DNA from: Deltaproteobacteria bacterium
GTDB lineage: Bacteria > Bdellovibrionota > Bdellovibrionia > Bdellovibrionales > Bdellovibrionaceae
Assembly: GCA_017302835.1 (NCBI GenBank)
Contig: JAFLCC010000004.1
Span: 124,001-188,000 of the forward strand
DNA: 64,000 nucleotides
Direction: 5' to 3'
The notes beneath the pieces were generated by a model that was not told the DNA's origin, searched no databases, and saw only the letters and a program-made list of their open reading frames with translations. Position 1 is the stretch's first letter; every line of letters begins with the position of its first letter. Positions 45,627 to 54,586 of the stretch are shown here, piece after piece. A program made the position numbers and the translations under genes.

Positions 45627-46427
45627 TTAATAAGAATAACCAAGGCCGACACTGAGTTGCGAATTTCCCAAAATATACTTTCCGGAATTGTTATTGAAAG
45701 AATAATCAAATTGATGATACTGACCACCCCAATACAAGGTAGAAGACCATTTTTTTGAAAAAACTCTAACAATTCCAATCACCCCATCAAGAGATACCCC
45801 CGAATGAACTCTTAATTCGCCATGGCTTCGAACTGGTACCTGCAATCTATTTCTCCATATAAATGTTAAATATTTAGTCGCAAAGATATCAAAATGAAAA
45901 CCAGCAGATAGGGTGTCAACACCTTCATTATTTATAGTGTAACCAGATTCATTTTGAACCATAAAAGGCATCGAATGAATTTGATATGAAAAAATAATTC
46001 TTGGTTTCCATTGATACTTTAAAAAAACAAAGTCCTCAGGCATCAAGTACTCACCACCAATATTTGTGTAAAACCACTTAACATGATTATTATTTAATAC
46101 CAGTGAGTTTGAATTCATGTTGGAAGTAGGATGATTTTGATACTCCATTTTATATCTAAAATCTTTATTTATCTTGATGGTCGCTTCAACTAAAAAAGAG
46201 GGTCCGCCAAAGTTTCTAAAATCTACAGGCTCTATATTTTGAGGTGGTTTTTGCTGAAACACTAAATAATTAATACCTGAACCAAAATAAATACAGTAAT
46301 CACAATCTGTACCTAAAAAATCTGTATTCACTTTTTTACTGGAGGTGTTGCTGACTGGTGATTTAGGAAGGACTTCAGCAGAGGAAAAACAAAACACCAT
46401 TAAGAAAAAGGAAATTAATTTAGTCAC
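45627..46427 (-). CDS. Predicted outer-membrane beta-barrel protein
   Basis: This 266-residue protein has a signal peptide (MTKLISFFLMVFCFSSA) and a periodic pattern of amphipathic strands (VEATIKINKDFRYKMEYQ, FVFLKYQWKPRIIFSYQI, FDIFATKYLTFIWRNRLQ, STLYWGGQYHQFDYS). It ends in SVGLGYSY, with aromatic residues as in OMP C-termini. The family is not recognised. It lies 49 nt after the MotB-like gene and 19 nt before the next envelope gene on the same strand, so the four genes read as one operon. Possible role: anchor or outer-membrane pore for the motor-like pair. Confidence 0.7.
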   Translation of the reverse strand: MTKLISFFLMVFCFSSAEVLPKSPVSNTSSKKVNTDFLGTDCDYCIYFGSGINYLVFQQKPPQNIEPVDFRNFGGPSFLVEATIKINKDFRYKMEYQNHPTSNMNSNSLVLNNNHVKWFYTNIGGEYLMPEDFVFLKYQWKPRIIFSYQIHSMPFMVQNESGYTINNEGVDTLSAGFHFDIFATKYLTFIWRNRLQVPVRSHGELRVHSGVSLDGVIGIVRVFSKKWSSTLYWGGQYHQFDYSFNNNSGKYILGNSQLSVGLGYSY

Positions 46428-46476
46428 ATTTATATACTACAGCACTAGACTAAAAATGGTCAATTGGTAATTTATT

Positions 46477-47409
46477 TTACAAAAGCACTTCCATTTTACC
46501 TAGCTCACTCACTTTGACTTTATAAATAACTGTTTGGTTTTTACCAAGACTCAATTTAGCTTCAGGGAAAATAATTTTTTCTAGACCAATGATAATAGTT
46601 GTATTAACGACAGCATCCTGTTCATTTCCATACTGATTATAAAGCGTCACCTTTACTTCGTATTCGCCTGGAATAACTTGATTTGATGTCCAAATCTCAG
46701 CTCCAGGACCATATCTTGAGTCTAGAACAAATTCCCCAGACATCCCTTCATACTTTCGATTTTTAAAGTTAAAGAGTTTCCCTAATGGATTTTTTACTGT
46801 TAAATCAATGTCGTGCTTTTCTGTCTCCCACTTTGAAAAAATGAGCATATAGTTTTTAGTTTTCAATTCTTCATTTGTTTTTTTAAGCCTAAACAAATCT
46901 TGCTCTGACTTTTTAAGCTCTTTATTCATTTCTTCTAACTTCTGACTCAGTTCTTTCATTCTTTCAATCGGTTTGCCGTCTTCACCAATGACATTATTTT
47001 TTGCTTCTAAATCATTAATTATTTGTTTTAACTTTTTGTTTTCCTCTTCTGTTTTATCAAAAAAAGCCACCTTGCTTTTTAAAACTTTTATTTCATCTAC
47101 TGAATTGTTTTTTTCTTTTTCCATATCACTTGTTTTTATTTTTAAAATATTTAGCTCTTTCTCGATTTTATCGAGTTCTTCTGAAGTTATTTTTCTATTT
47201 TGACTCACTTTTTTAGTCTCGCCATTTAAAGAACTTGAAATTGCCAACAGTTTTTCAGTTGAATTCCCGGTATTTTCTTTCGCTATTGAATACATTAAAA
47301 CAAAAAAACCAAATAGCAATGTCATCAAATCAGAATAACTAACTAGCCATTTTTCATCGTGATGCATCTGGTGGTTTTTTTTTCTGTGACCTGAATAGTC
47401 AAATGGCAT
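46477..47409 (-). CDS. MotB/ExbD-like membrane protein with coiled coil and DUF2135-like periplasmic domain
   Basis: This is a 310-residue protein. The N-terminal EKWLVSYSDLMTLLFGFFVLMYS is the MotB plug-and-helix signature with the ion-carrying Asp27 (SYSD). It is followed by a highly charged coiled coil at about 70-180 (EELDKIEKELNILKIKTS...). The C-terminal ~120 residues do not contain the OmpA-like peptidoglycan-binding domain of MotB or ZorB. They resemble DUF2135/YfaP-type beta-sandwiches instead: HDIDLTVKNPLGKLF, then SRYGPGAEIWTSN, IPGEYEVKVTLYNQYG. The 2-nt spacing after the MotA-like gene marks an operon. Function: probably a proton- or sodium-driven device whose stator arm ends in an unusual domain. 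Confidence 0.85.
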   Translation of the reverse strand: MPFDYSGHRKKNHQMHHDEKWLVSYSDLMTLLFGFFVLMYSIAKENTGNSTEKLLAISSSLNGETKKVSQNRKITSEELDKIEKELNILKIKTSDMEKEKNNSVDEIKVLKSKVAFFDKTEEENKKLKQIINDLEAKNNVIGEDGKPIERMKELSQKLEEMNKELKKSEQDLFRLKKTNEELKTKNYMLIFSKWETEKHDIDLTVKNPLGKLFNFKNRKYEGMSGEFVLDSRYGPGAEIWTSNQVIPGEYEVKVTLYNQYGNEQDAVVNTTIIIGLEKIIFPEAKLSLGKNQTVIYKVKVSELGKMEVLL

Positions 47410-47411
47410 AT

Positions 47412-48449
47412 CTATTTCTTTCTATTTGCTACTTTTTGGAAGTCATAAACTTCCAACGCAACTGTTTTATCGTTATCACCTATATGTTCATCTGGGGTTT
47501 CATCTTTGCCGTCTGAAGCATCCAATAGAACTATCTCTTTGATAACATCTTTAAACATTATTCTTTCCTTCAGGGGAAATTTACTTAACATGAAGTCATA
47601 GATATGAATTCTGGAGTATTTTTCTTTTATCAAATAAATAACATCAATTACAAATTCCCTCACTTTTTGTTCTTCTTCCGCTTGCCGAAGTGCCAAATCA
47701 CTGAGTGGTAGAATGACAAAATTTGCACCTGCAATCCCCCAAAAAGTAGCAACTAATGCCGTGGCCATGGCCTTTCCAATTTGCTCCGTTCCACCCGCAG
47801 ATCCCACTTGCTGCATCATTTCGATCATCCCCGTGGAGGCTCCTAAAAGACCTAATGCTGGAGGAAACTTTGAAATTGCATTCAAGGTTTTTGCATCATC
47901 AAAATATCTATCTGTAATAGAATCTTTTAAATTATGCAGGAGAGCCATCAATTGTTTTGTAGAAAGTTTTTTTTTAGAAAGAGCCACAAAGCACTCTTTG
48001 GTAAATGGATGACTAAATTCAAAATTTGACATATTAGATTGTTGAAAATAGGACTCAGTGGCTTCAACAAGCTCGATGGCCATTTGAAACTGGGTTCTAT
48101 TTCTCTTTCTTCCCGATAGATAAACTCCAAAAATAATAAAATCAGCAAGATCGGCAAGCTTTTTAAAAGGATAGGATACCAACGTGATCCCAACCGTTCC
48201 AAAAATAACTATCATGAGGGCATGAAAATTTAAATATAAAGCAGGATTGACGGCTGGCTCTATAACACCAAAATACAAAACATAAAAAATGATCAACGAG
48301 CCTAAAAAAACGCTCGATCGGTTTGGCAAAACCATTTGAAATCCTCCCAGGATCTTGAGGGTCCATTCTGAAACTTTCCTCAGAAAACTCTCGGTGATTT
48401 TACAGCAATTATTAAGTCCAGAACTAAAATTAGCTCCGTTCTGGGCCAT
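47412..48449 (-). CDS. MotA/TolQ/ExbB-family proton-channel-like protein
   Basis: This 345-residue inner-membrane protein has the MotA order. TM1-2 are at about 47-95 (LGSLIIFYVLYFGV, ALMIVIFGTVGITLVSYPF). A cytoplasmic loop of about 100 residues follows, then TM3-4 with the conserved KFPPALGLLGASTGMIEMM (194-212) and GKAMATALVATFWGIAGANFVILPL (225-249). The Pro and Gly/Ala pattern of the flagellar MotA/TolQ family is retained. A further charged cytoplasmic tail of about 90 residues is present. No flagellar gene lies near, so this is not the flagellar stator; the best comparison is with ExbB/D-, TolQ/R-, AglR/S- or Zorya-like pairs. It heads the minus-strand envelope operon. Confidence 0.88.
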   Translation of the reverse strand: MAQNGANFSSGLNNCCKITESFLRKVSEWTLKILGGFQMVLPNRSSVFLGSLIIFYVLYFGVIEPAVNPALYLNFHALMIVIFGTVGITLVSYPFKKLADLADFIIFGVYLSGRKRNRTQFQMAIELVEATESYFQQSNMSNFEFSHPFTKECFVALSKKKLSTKQLMALLHNLKDSITDRYFDDAKTLNAISKFPPALGLLGASTGMIEMMQQVGSAGGTEQIGKAMATALVATFWGIAGANFVILPLSDLALRQAEEEQKVREFVIDVIYLIKEKYSRIHIYDFMLSKFPLKERIMFKDVIKEIVLLDASDGKDETPDEHIGDNDKTVALEVYDFQKVANRKK

Positions 48450-48573
48450 GGTCTTTGACTTCCTTAAAGATAAAATTAGCTTAGAAAAAATTCTATTTTT
48501 TTAAAATCTCAGATTGATTCAATTAAAATACGGTTAAAAACAACTATTATATCTCAAAATGGGAAATATTACC

Positions 48574-48587
48574 ATTACTTAAGTAAT
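48574..48587. promoter_or_regulatory. 14-bp perfect palindrome in the divergent region
   Basis: ATTACTTAAGTAAT is an exact palindrome, 58 bp before the giant-lipoprotein start and 125 bp before the MotA-like start on the other strand. It could bind a dimeric regulator of both operons. The region also has A+T-rich segments, but no confident -10/-35 pair. The strong AGGAGG at 48635-48640 belongs to the lipoprotein gene. Confidence 0.4.
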
Positions 48588-48644
48588 CAACTTAACCTTC
48601 CGATAGTCCTGATAGGATTAATTTTGATTGATCCAGGAGGAACA

Positions 48645-51600
48645 ATGAGAACGTTAATGAATAGTTTCCGCCATTTAGTGTTGGTTACCTACTTGCTTTC
48701 ACTGGCATCTTGTGTTTTACCAAAAAACGAAAATCTGAGCCAAACCATCTTACAAGAGATGAACCAGGATACAGGAGCTTCAAAAGAATTTGCTGGATTG
48801 GCTTCAGCGCAAACAATTTCCTCCAATAAAGTGCAATTAAGTTGGGTGCCATCAACAAATCCTGATGTTATTGGTTATGCCGTTTATGATACCAGCTTAG
48901 CCTTTAATCCAAAATTAATTAAAACGGTAAAAGCACCAGCAGAGGGAGTGGCCATCACCAATTTATCTCCCCAGACTTTCTATTCATTTAGGGTGAATGC
49001 ATTTAAAAAAGACCAAGTTAATGATCCAAATAAAGTCGATATTGGAGCCATACCTTATGGAGGTATTTCTTCCGTAGAAGTTCAGAGTTCGACAACGGCA
49101 GTTTTTAAATATGCTGATGGAAGTAATGCAGATAAGATTTTAGTTTACTGTAAAGTTGGATTGCTTGCTATTGAAGAAACCCTAATTGCTACAATTACAA
49201 ATACGACAAATTCGCAAAGTTTGATTTCTGATTTAATACCAGGAGAAACCTATAAATGCAGAGTTGTCTTAGATATTGGTGGGTTTCAAGATAACAATAC
49301 AACTACAGTTACTTTTATTCCATTAGGTGAGGCTTCACAACTTGTTTTTTCCTCACAACCAACAAGTGGAAGCGCTGGCGTGGCTATTCCAGGACAACCC
49401 GTTGTTTCTATTCAAGACAGTAGCGGTAATGTGATTGTTGCAGGACCTGATTCTACGGCTCAGGTAACCCTGACCATTGCACCTCCTGGAGCTGGAGTGG
49501 TTGTTGGTACATCTACAGTTACAGCAGTTAAGGGAGTGGCCACATTTACGGGCCTAAGTTTCCAAGAGGCGGGATTAAAGTCTTTAAGGGCGACAAAATC
49601 AGACACTTCAAATCAAACAAATGGTTCAGCGCCCTTAACAGTTGATTCGGATAGTTTTACAATTTCTCCAGGACCAGTAGACGCAACAAAATCCTCCATC
49701 AGTATTTCCCCTGCCGTACCTCCTGCAACTCCATTGGTAGCGGATGGCAATGCCTCCTATTCCGTCATCATCACTTTAAAGGACCAATATAATAATCCGA
49801 TTTCAGGTATTAAACCCACCTTTGCATCTTCAATTTCAGGAGACAATCTAACTCAACCTTCGGCATTTACAGACTCAACGGGAAGCTCTTCAGGATCAAT
49901 AAGTTCAACCATCGCAGACACTTCGTCACCTTTTAGATCTTTAACGATTTCATCTCCGGCGGGTTTAGGAACCCTTTCGGTTTTGGCACCTTTTGTTCCT
50001 GGAGTCGCTACAAAGCTTGGCTATATTGTTCAACCCGTAAATTCGCCAGGCGGAGCCTTAGGGATGGCCCCCATTCAAATAGCTATCATGGATGCTAACA
50101 GTAACGTGGTTAATACGGGTGCGGCTTCGACATCTTCAATTACCGTATCCATTGCCTCGAATGTTAACGGCGCGGTGCTTTCAGGAACGACAACTGTTAC
50201 TGCAGTTAATGGAATTGCTGCGTTTAGCAATTTAGGAATTGACAAGACTGCAGTAGGATATAAGCTGCTAGCCAGTTCTGGAAGCTATATTCCCTCCTAT
50301 AGCAATTCGTTCAATATTACTTCGGGAACTCCGCAAAAAATAACAGTGACCTCAGGATCAAATTCTGTGGTTTCAAATGTTTGTAGCGGAGTTATTACGG
50401 TCCAGCTTAAAGACAACGGAAATAATCCAGCAAATGCCATTCAAAACACCCCCATTTCAATTTCAGGTTTAGGTAGTGGCTCTTTATATACAAGCAGTAC
50501 TTGCAGCGGTTCACCCATTTCAGCAACTCTAACGTTTGCAGCAGCCACAAATACGAAAACTTTGTATCTAAAAGACTTATCCAGCGAAACCTTAAATTTA
50601 GTCTTTAGTGATACCTCCAGTGTTTTAACCACTGGTACCTTTACAATGAATGTATTGCCGAACAAGATTAGTATCGCAGCCAACATGCCCTCACCTCCAG
50701 CTGCTTCAGGCACACCGATGTCAGTTGTGGCAGGAGCTTGTTCACCCGCAATTGTTATCACTCCAAGGGGCGAGAATGGCACTCCCGGACCTTTACCAGC
50801 CATTACGAGTGTTTCAATCACAGGGTTAATCGGTACAAGTGCGCAAATATACTCAGACTCAAGTTGTACGCAGCTACTGACTCCCTCTAATGTCTCTTTG
50901 CCAATCACTGCAGGAACAGGGACTTACCCAATTAATATTTATTTAAAGGATCCAAAGTCTGAGGCCTTGAATCTCAATGTAACAGATAACGCAGCCGTTA
51001 TGACTTCGACTTCTTCAAATCAACCAATTTCTATTTTACCCTCTAAAATTATTTTCAGCGGCCCCACGACTGTTGTTGCCGGAAGATGCTCAACGGCTTA
51101 CACCGTGTCACTCAAAGACGAGCAAAATAATCTTGTAAATGCAGATACAAATAAAACAATAAATATCAATGGCCTTAGCGGGACAACAACTGGAGCTTTT
51201 TACAATACAAACAATTGCAGCGGTTCGCCATTGAACACACAACTTGTTATTCCCCAAGGGAGTCCATCGGTAATGGTCTATTTCTCAGACACAACAGCTG
51301 AAAGTTTAACTGTTCACCTGTCAGATCCCAATGGTCTAATGAGCAATTCAGCATCGATATCCATAGGAATTTCCCCTGCGGCATTTCAAATCACCGGGCC
51401 AACACCGGCAAACTCTAAAACAACGGTTTGTGCAGGTCCATTTACAGTCAACACCTTAGATGGAGCGACTGTACCTAACATCACGGCAGCTATTAATTCG
51501 ATTGTAGCCAATCTAGCCCAATCAGGTTACGCCGCCGGATTTATTGATGCTGGGAAATTTTACAGTGATAGTCATTGCGGCACCCAAATAAGTAGTTTGA

Positions 51601-54560
51601 CTTTTAATTCAGGAGATAATTCTAAAATCTTCTATTTTAAAGGCCAATACCCTGCCGCATCCCTTACAATTGCGGCGTCTGATGCGGCGGCAGTTTTAGA
51701 TTCAGGTTCCACAAACTGGACAATCCTTGGTGAAAAGGGATGGATTGGAACTCTTGGCAGTTTTTTGGATTCCGCTGGAGAACTCCTCTGGTTTAGAACA
51801 GGAGTCAGCCCGGTTTCGGCAAGAATGGATGCTCCTTCGACTATTAGAGATTTAACTTTTGATTCATCTAAAACGTTTCTATATGCAGTGGATGAGTCTG
51901 GCCAAAGAATTATTAAATTTGATTACGTAAATCAAAGATATGTCGGATGGCTCGGTGGATTTTCTAATCCAAATAATGCAGCGGCACTCATTTCAGGAAG
52001 CAAGAAATCGCTTTACCCAGCTCTGCCTTCCTCAGCAAGTTGCATCGCCACCACCTCGGGAAACGTCACACCGGGATGGTGCTTAGGTGGTCAATCTTAT
52101 GCTTCAAGTAATTCAACCTCTGGAGTTTTATATAAACCTCGACAATTGACAGTGGACAGCACTTACGTCTACGTAACCAATTACAATTCCCACATTGTCA
52201 CCAGATATGATGCTAATTCTGGAGCCTATGCAGGCTGGATAGGAGGAATAGCTTCAACACCCACGGGAATTGGTCCTGGAGGTCCAGGAAGCTGTACAAG
52301 CACATCTTCTGGTATTACGCCTGGATGGTGCAAGGGGGGGAATAATGCCGCAAACACCAGCTCCACATCAACGTGGGGGAATGGAAATGGTTACATGTAC
52401 TACCCGAATGCCATCGCAAATGACGGCACGTATTTATACGTCGGTACCTACGGTGCTATCTTAAGATTTAATCTAGCTAGTGGTGCTTTTGCAGGGTGGA
52501 TTGGCAAAGCCTATACCACTCAACCAACCTCAGGTGCTTCGGGCTGTACCTCCTTATCTTCTGGAACAACGACGCCTGGATGGTGTTATGGTGGTACCTT
52601 TCAAAGTATCAATCCAAATACTGCCACAGGAATAGGAAGCCTAAGGGGAGGAATTAACTTTCCAAGATCCATATATTTAAAAGATGGTTTTCTTTATGTT
52701 CTTCATAATGATTCTAGTGGAACTATAAACTATTATAATGCCTCTACGGGAGCGTATGTCGATAGACTACCAAGCTTGTCTTTTAATTGGAATGGGTCTA
52801 TCGATTTTGTTTTTGATACAATTACAAATCTATTTTATGTTGCTGACACATCAAGAGTCATCGCTGTGGATAGCGATGGATTAGTTAATGGCTGGCTTGG
52901 TAAAGTCAATAATACTAGTTCACTCACATCGGCGCTTGGCTATACCGGTGATTGTTCTGTTCTTGGAACCAACGACAACACCCCTGGATGGTGTTTAGGC
53001 GGATCTGCAAAATCTGGAATGGACGAACAGGCTTTTGAGGAAAGCTATTCTATAGAAAATGACGGCAATGGAAATATTCTCGTTGGAAATTACCGAACCG
53101 CCTTAATTAAAAAATATAATATGACGACAGGAGCCTACATTGGCTCCTTAGGCTATTCAAGCACGGCCCCTGAAGAGTGGTCAAATGACGCTACTACCGA
53201 GGCTGAATTGTATGGTTTTGGAAATAATGATTTTTATTCCCCGATGGGAGGATATAGTGACGGCACTTACCTCTACGTTTCAGATTGGGGAAATGGAAGA
53301 GTTAAAAAAATAAGCTTAGCAACCGGAAAGCTTATTGGTTGGATTGGTGGCGTCACAACTACGCCCACAGGAGGAACACACTCAGACTGTGTGACAACAA
53401 ATCCTATGTCAGTGACTCCAGGCTGGTGCACAGGAGCCTTGGCTAATCCTTGGTACCATATTCTTAACTTCGCTGGAAGCGGTCAAATCAGTGGATTGAT
53501 GCAAATTCCTAACGGAATTACTGGAGATGGAACCCATATTTATGTGACAGATCAGGCTTTACATCGAATCAACAAATTTAATGCCGCAACGGGAGCTTTT
53601 GTTGGGTGGGTTGGAAATATCGCAACTTCACCAACAGGAGGTGCCGGCGGCTGTGTGGGTGCCACTGTGGGAACATTCACTCCTGGTTGGTGTACCGGCG
53701 GTCAGAGTGGCTCTGGAACCGGCGATGGGATGTTAAATTACCCTAGCGCTATCACCTATGTGGCGGCCTCTGGAAAATTATACGTTGTTGATAATTTAAA
53801 CCATCGAATTTCTTCTTATAACCCCTCAACAGGCGCCTTTACAGGCTGGATTGGGCGTATTGGGTCAGCTCCCAGCGGAGGATGCTCCACAGTAGACAAT
53901 GGCTCTTACAACGTTTCTACAGGAGGTTGGTGCACGGGTGGAACCTCTGCCGAATCTAGTGGTTCCGGCGATAAATTTGGCGGATTTAGATTTTTTCATT
54001 GCACTGGCTGTTCACCTTTATCTGCATTCGGTTATCCTGGTGGAATTACTTCCGATGGAACAAATTTATATGTTTCTAATTTTTACAATTTTAGAATTGA
54101 TAAAATTAGTTTAGATGGAACCTGGCAATCTGCAGTTCTTTCAAGATGGGATCAATATACCAATACTTGGCAGTCAAATGGAGCCGTGGTTGGTGGATGG
54201 AACCCAGGATGCGAGTACCCCATGGGGCTTTGGACTGATGGTACAAATTTATATGGAACTGGTTATAGCATGTGTAGTTATGGTCAATCTGGCGTAGCTG
54301 TTTGGAAAATGAATTTATCATCAGGAAATATGATTGGATGGCAAGGAGGAGTTTTACCAGGTGTTTCCATTGTTGGCGGCGAAACGGGGTGCATTGGTGC
54401 CAGCACAAAAACACCAGGTTGGTGCCAAGGGGGTGCCGCCATGCAGGGATTTAAGCTGGGGCAATTCAGCAATGCTTACTATGTAACTGGTGAGACATCT
54501 GGAAGTTATATTTATGTGATAGATGCAAACACGAACAGAGTGACTCGAATACTGAAGTAA
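48645..54560 (+). CDS. Giant lipoprotein: FN3 and Ig-like repeats followed by a PGWC-repeat propeller
   Basis: This is a 1971-residue lipoprotein. ATG 48645 has AGGAGG 4 nt upstream and begins a signal ending in SLASC (lipobox). After an FN3-like unit (VQLSWVPSTNPDVIGY) come at least six bacterial Ig-like domains, several with the pattern of Big repeats (STVTAVKGVATFTGL; TTVTAVNGIAAFSNL) and some with one Cys. From about residue 1030 the protein changes to a propeller-like array with a repeated Cys motif: a segment of the type GAYVGWIGG, a C, and then TPGWCxGG about eight times (once GGWC). The pattern GWIGG...C...PGWC recurs with a period of roughly 100 residues. It heads the plus-strand operon. 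A surface adhesin is likely. Confidence 0.85.
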   Translation: MRTLMNSFRHLVLVTYLLSLASCVLPKNENLSQTILQEMNQDTGASKEFAGLASAQTISSNKVQLSWVPSTNPDVIGYAVYDTSLAFNPKLIKTVKAPAEGVAITNLSPQTFYSFRVNAFKKDQVNDPNKVDIGAIPYGGISSVEVQSSTTAVFKYADGSNADKILVYCKVGLLAIEETLIATITNTTNSQSLISDLIPGETYKCRVVLDIGGFQDNNTTTVTFIPLGEASQLVFSSQPTSGSAGVAIPGQPVVSIQDSSGNVIVAGPDSTAQVTLTIAPPGAGVVVGTSTVTAVKGVATFTGLSFQEAGLKSLRATKSDTSNQTNGSAPLTVDSDSFTISPGPVDATKSSISISPAVPPATPLVADGNASYSVIITLKDQYNNPISGIKPTFASSISGDNLTQPSAFTDSTGSSSGSISSTIADTSSPFRSLTISSPAGLGTLSVLAPFVPGVATKLGYIVQPVNSPGGALGMAPIQIAIMDANSNVVNTGAASTSSITVSIASNVNGAVLSGTTTVTAVNGIAAFSNLGIDKTAVGYKLLASSGSYIPSYSNSFNITSGTPQKITVTSGSNSVVSNVCSGVITVQLKDNGNNPANAIQNTPISISGLGSGSLYTSSTCSGSPISATLTFAAATNTKTLYLKDLSSETLNLVFSDTSSVLTTGTFTMNVLPNKISIAANMPSPPAASGTPMSVVAGACSPAIVITPRGENGTPGPLPAITSVSITGLIGTSAQIYSDSSCTQLLTPSNVSLPITAGTGTYPINIYLKDPKSEALNLNVTDNAAVMTSTSSNQPISILPSKIIFSGPTTVVAGRCSTAYTVSLKDEQNNLVNADTNKTININGLSGTTTGAFYNTNNCSGSPLNTQLVIPQGSPSVMVYFSDTTAESLTVHLSDPNGLMSNSASISIGISPAAFQITGPTPANSKTTVCAGPFTVNTLDGATVPNITAAINSIVANLAQSGYAAGFIDAGKFYSDSHCGTQISSLTFNSGDNSKIFYFKGQYPAASLTIAASDAAAVLDSGSTNWTILGEKGWIGTLGSFLDSAGELLWFRTGVSPVSARMDAPSTIRDLTFDSSKTFLYAVDESGQRIIKFDYVNQRYVGWLGGFSNPNNAAALISGSKKSLYPALPSSASCIATTSGNVTPGWCLGGQSYASSNSTSGVLYKPRQLTVDSTYVYVTNYNSHIVTRYDANSGAYAGWIGGIASTPTGIGPGGPGSCTSTSSGITPGWCKGGNNAANTSSTSTWGNGNGYMYYPNAIANDGTYLYVGTYGAILRFNLASGAFAGWIGKAYTTQPTSGASGCTSLSSGTTTPGWCYGGTFQSINPNTATGIGSLRGGINFPRSIYLKDGFLYVLHNDSSGTINYYNASTGAYVDRLPSLSFNWNGSIDFVFDTITNLFYVADTSRVIAVDSDGLVNGWLGKVNNTSSLTSALGYTGDCSVLGTNDNTPGWCLGGSAKSGMDEQAFEESYSIENDGNGNILVGNYRTALIKKYNMTTGAYIGSLGYSSTAPEEWSNDATTEAELYGFGNNDFYSPMGGYSDGTYLYVSDWGNGRVKKISLATGKLIGWIGGVTTTPTGGTHSDCVTTNPMSVTPGWCTGALANPWYHILNFAGSGQISGLMQIPNGITGDGTHIYVTDQALHRINKFNAATGAFVGWVGNIATSPTGGAGGCVGATVGTFTPGWCTGGQSGSGTGDGMLNYPSAITYVAASGKLYVVDNLNHRISSYNPSTGAFTGWIGRIGSAPSGGCSTVDNGSYNVSTGGWCTGGTSAESSGSGDKFGGFRFFHCTGCSPLSAFGYPGGITSDGTNLYVSNFYNFRIDKISLDGTWQSAVLSRWDQYTNTWQSNGAVVGGWNPGCEYPMGLWTDGTNLYGTGYSMCSYGQSGVAVWKMNLSSGNMIGWQGGVLPGVSIVGGETGCIGASTKTPGWCQGGAAMQGFKLGQFSNAYYVTGETSGSYIYVIDANTNRVTRILK

Positions 54561-54586
54561 CTTTGAGTTTTTTAGAGGTGGTTTTC

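Noticed and set aside
46477-48449. Zorya (ZorA/ZorB) defence system or flagellar stator
   Set aside because: The MotB-like protein has no OmpA-like domain, no ZorC, ZorD or ZorE gene follows, and no flagellar genes are present.
48574-48587. LexA box in the divergent region
   Set aside because: TTAC and GTAA are separated by four bases, not three, and no repair gene is adjacent.
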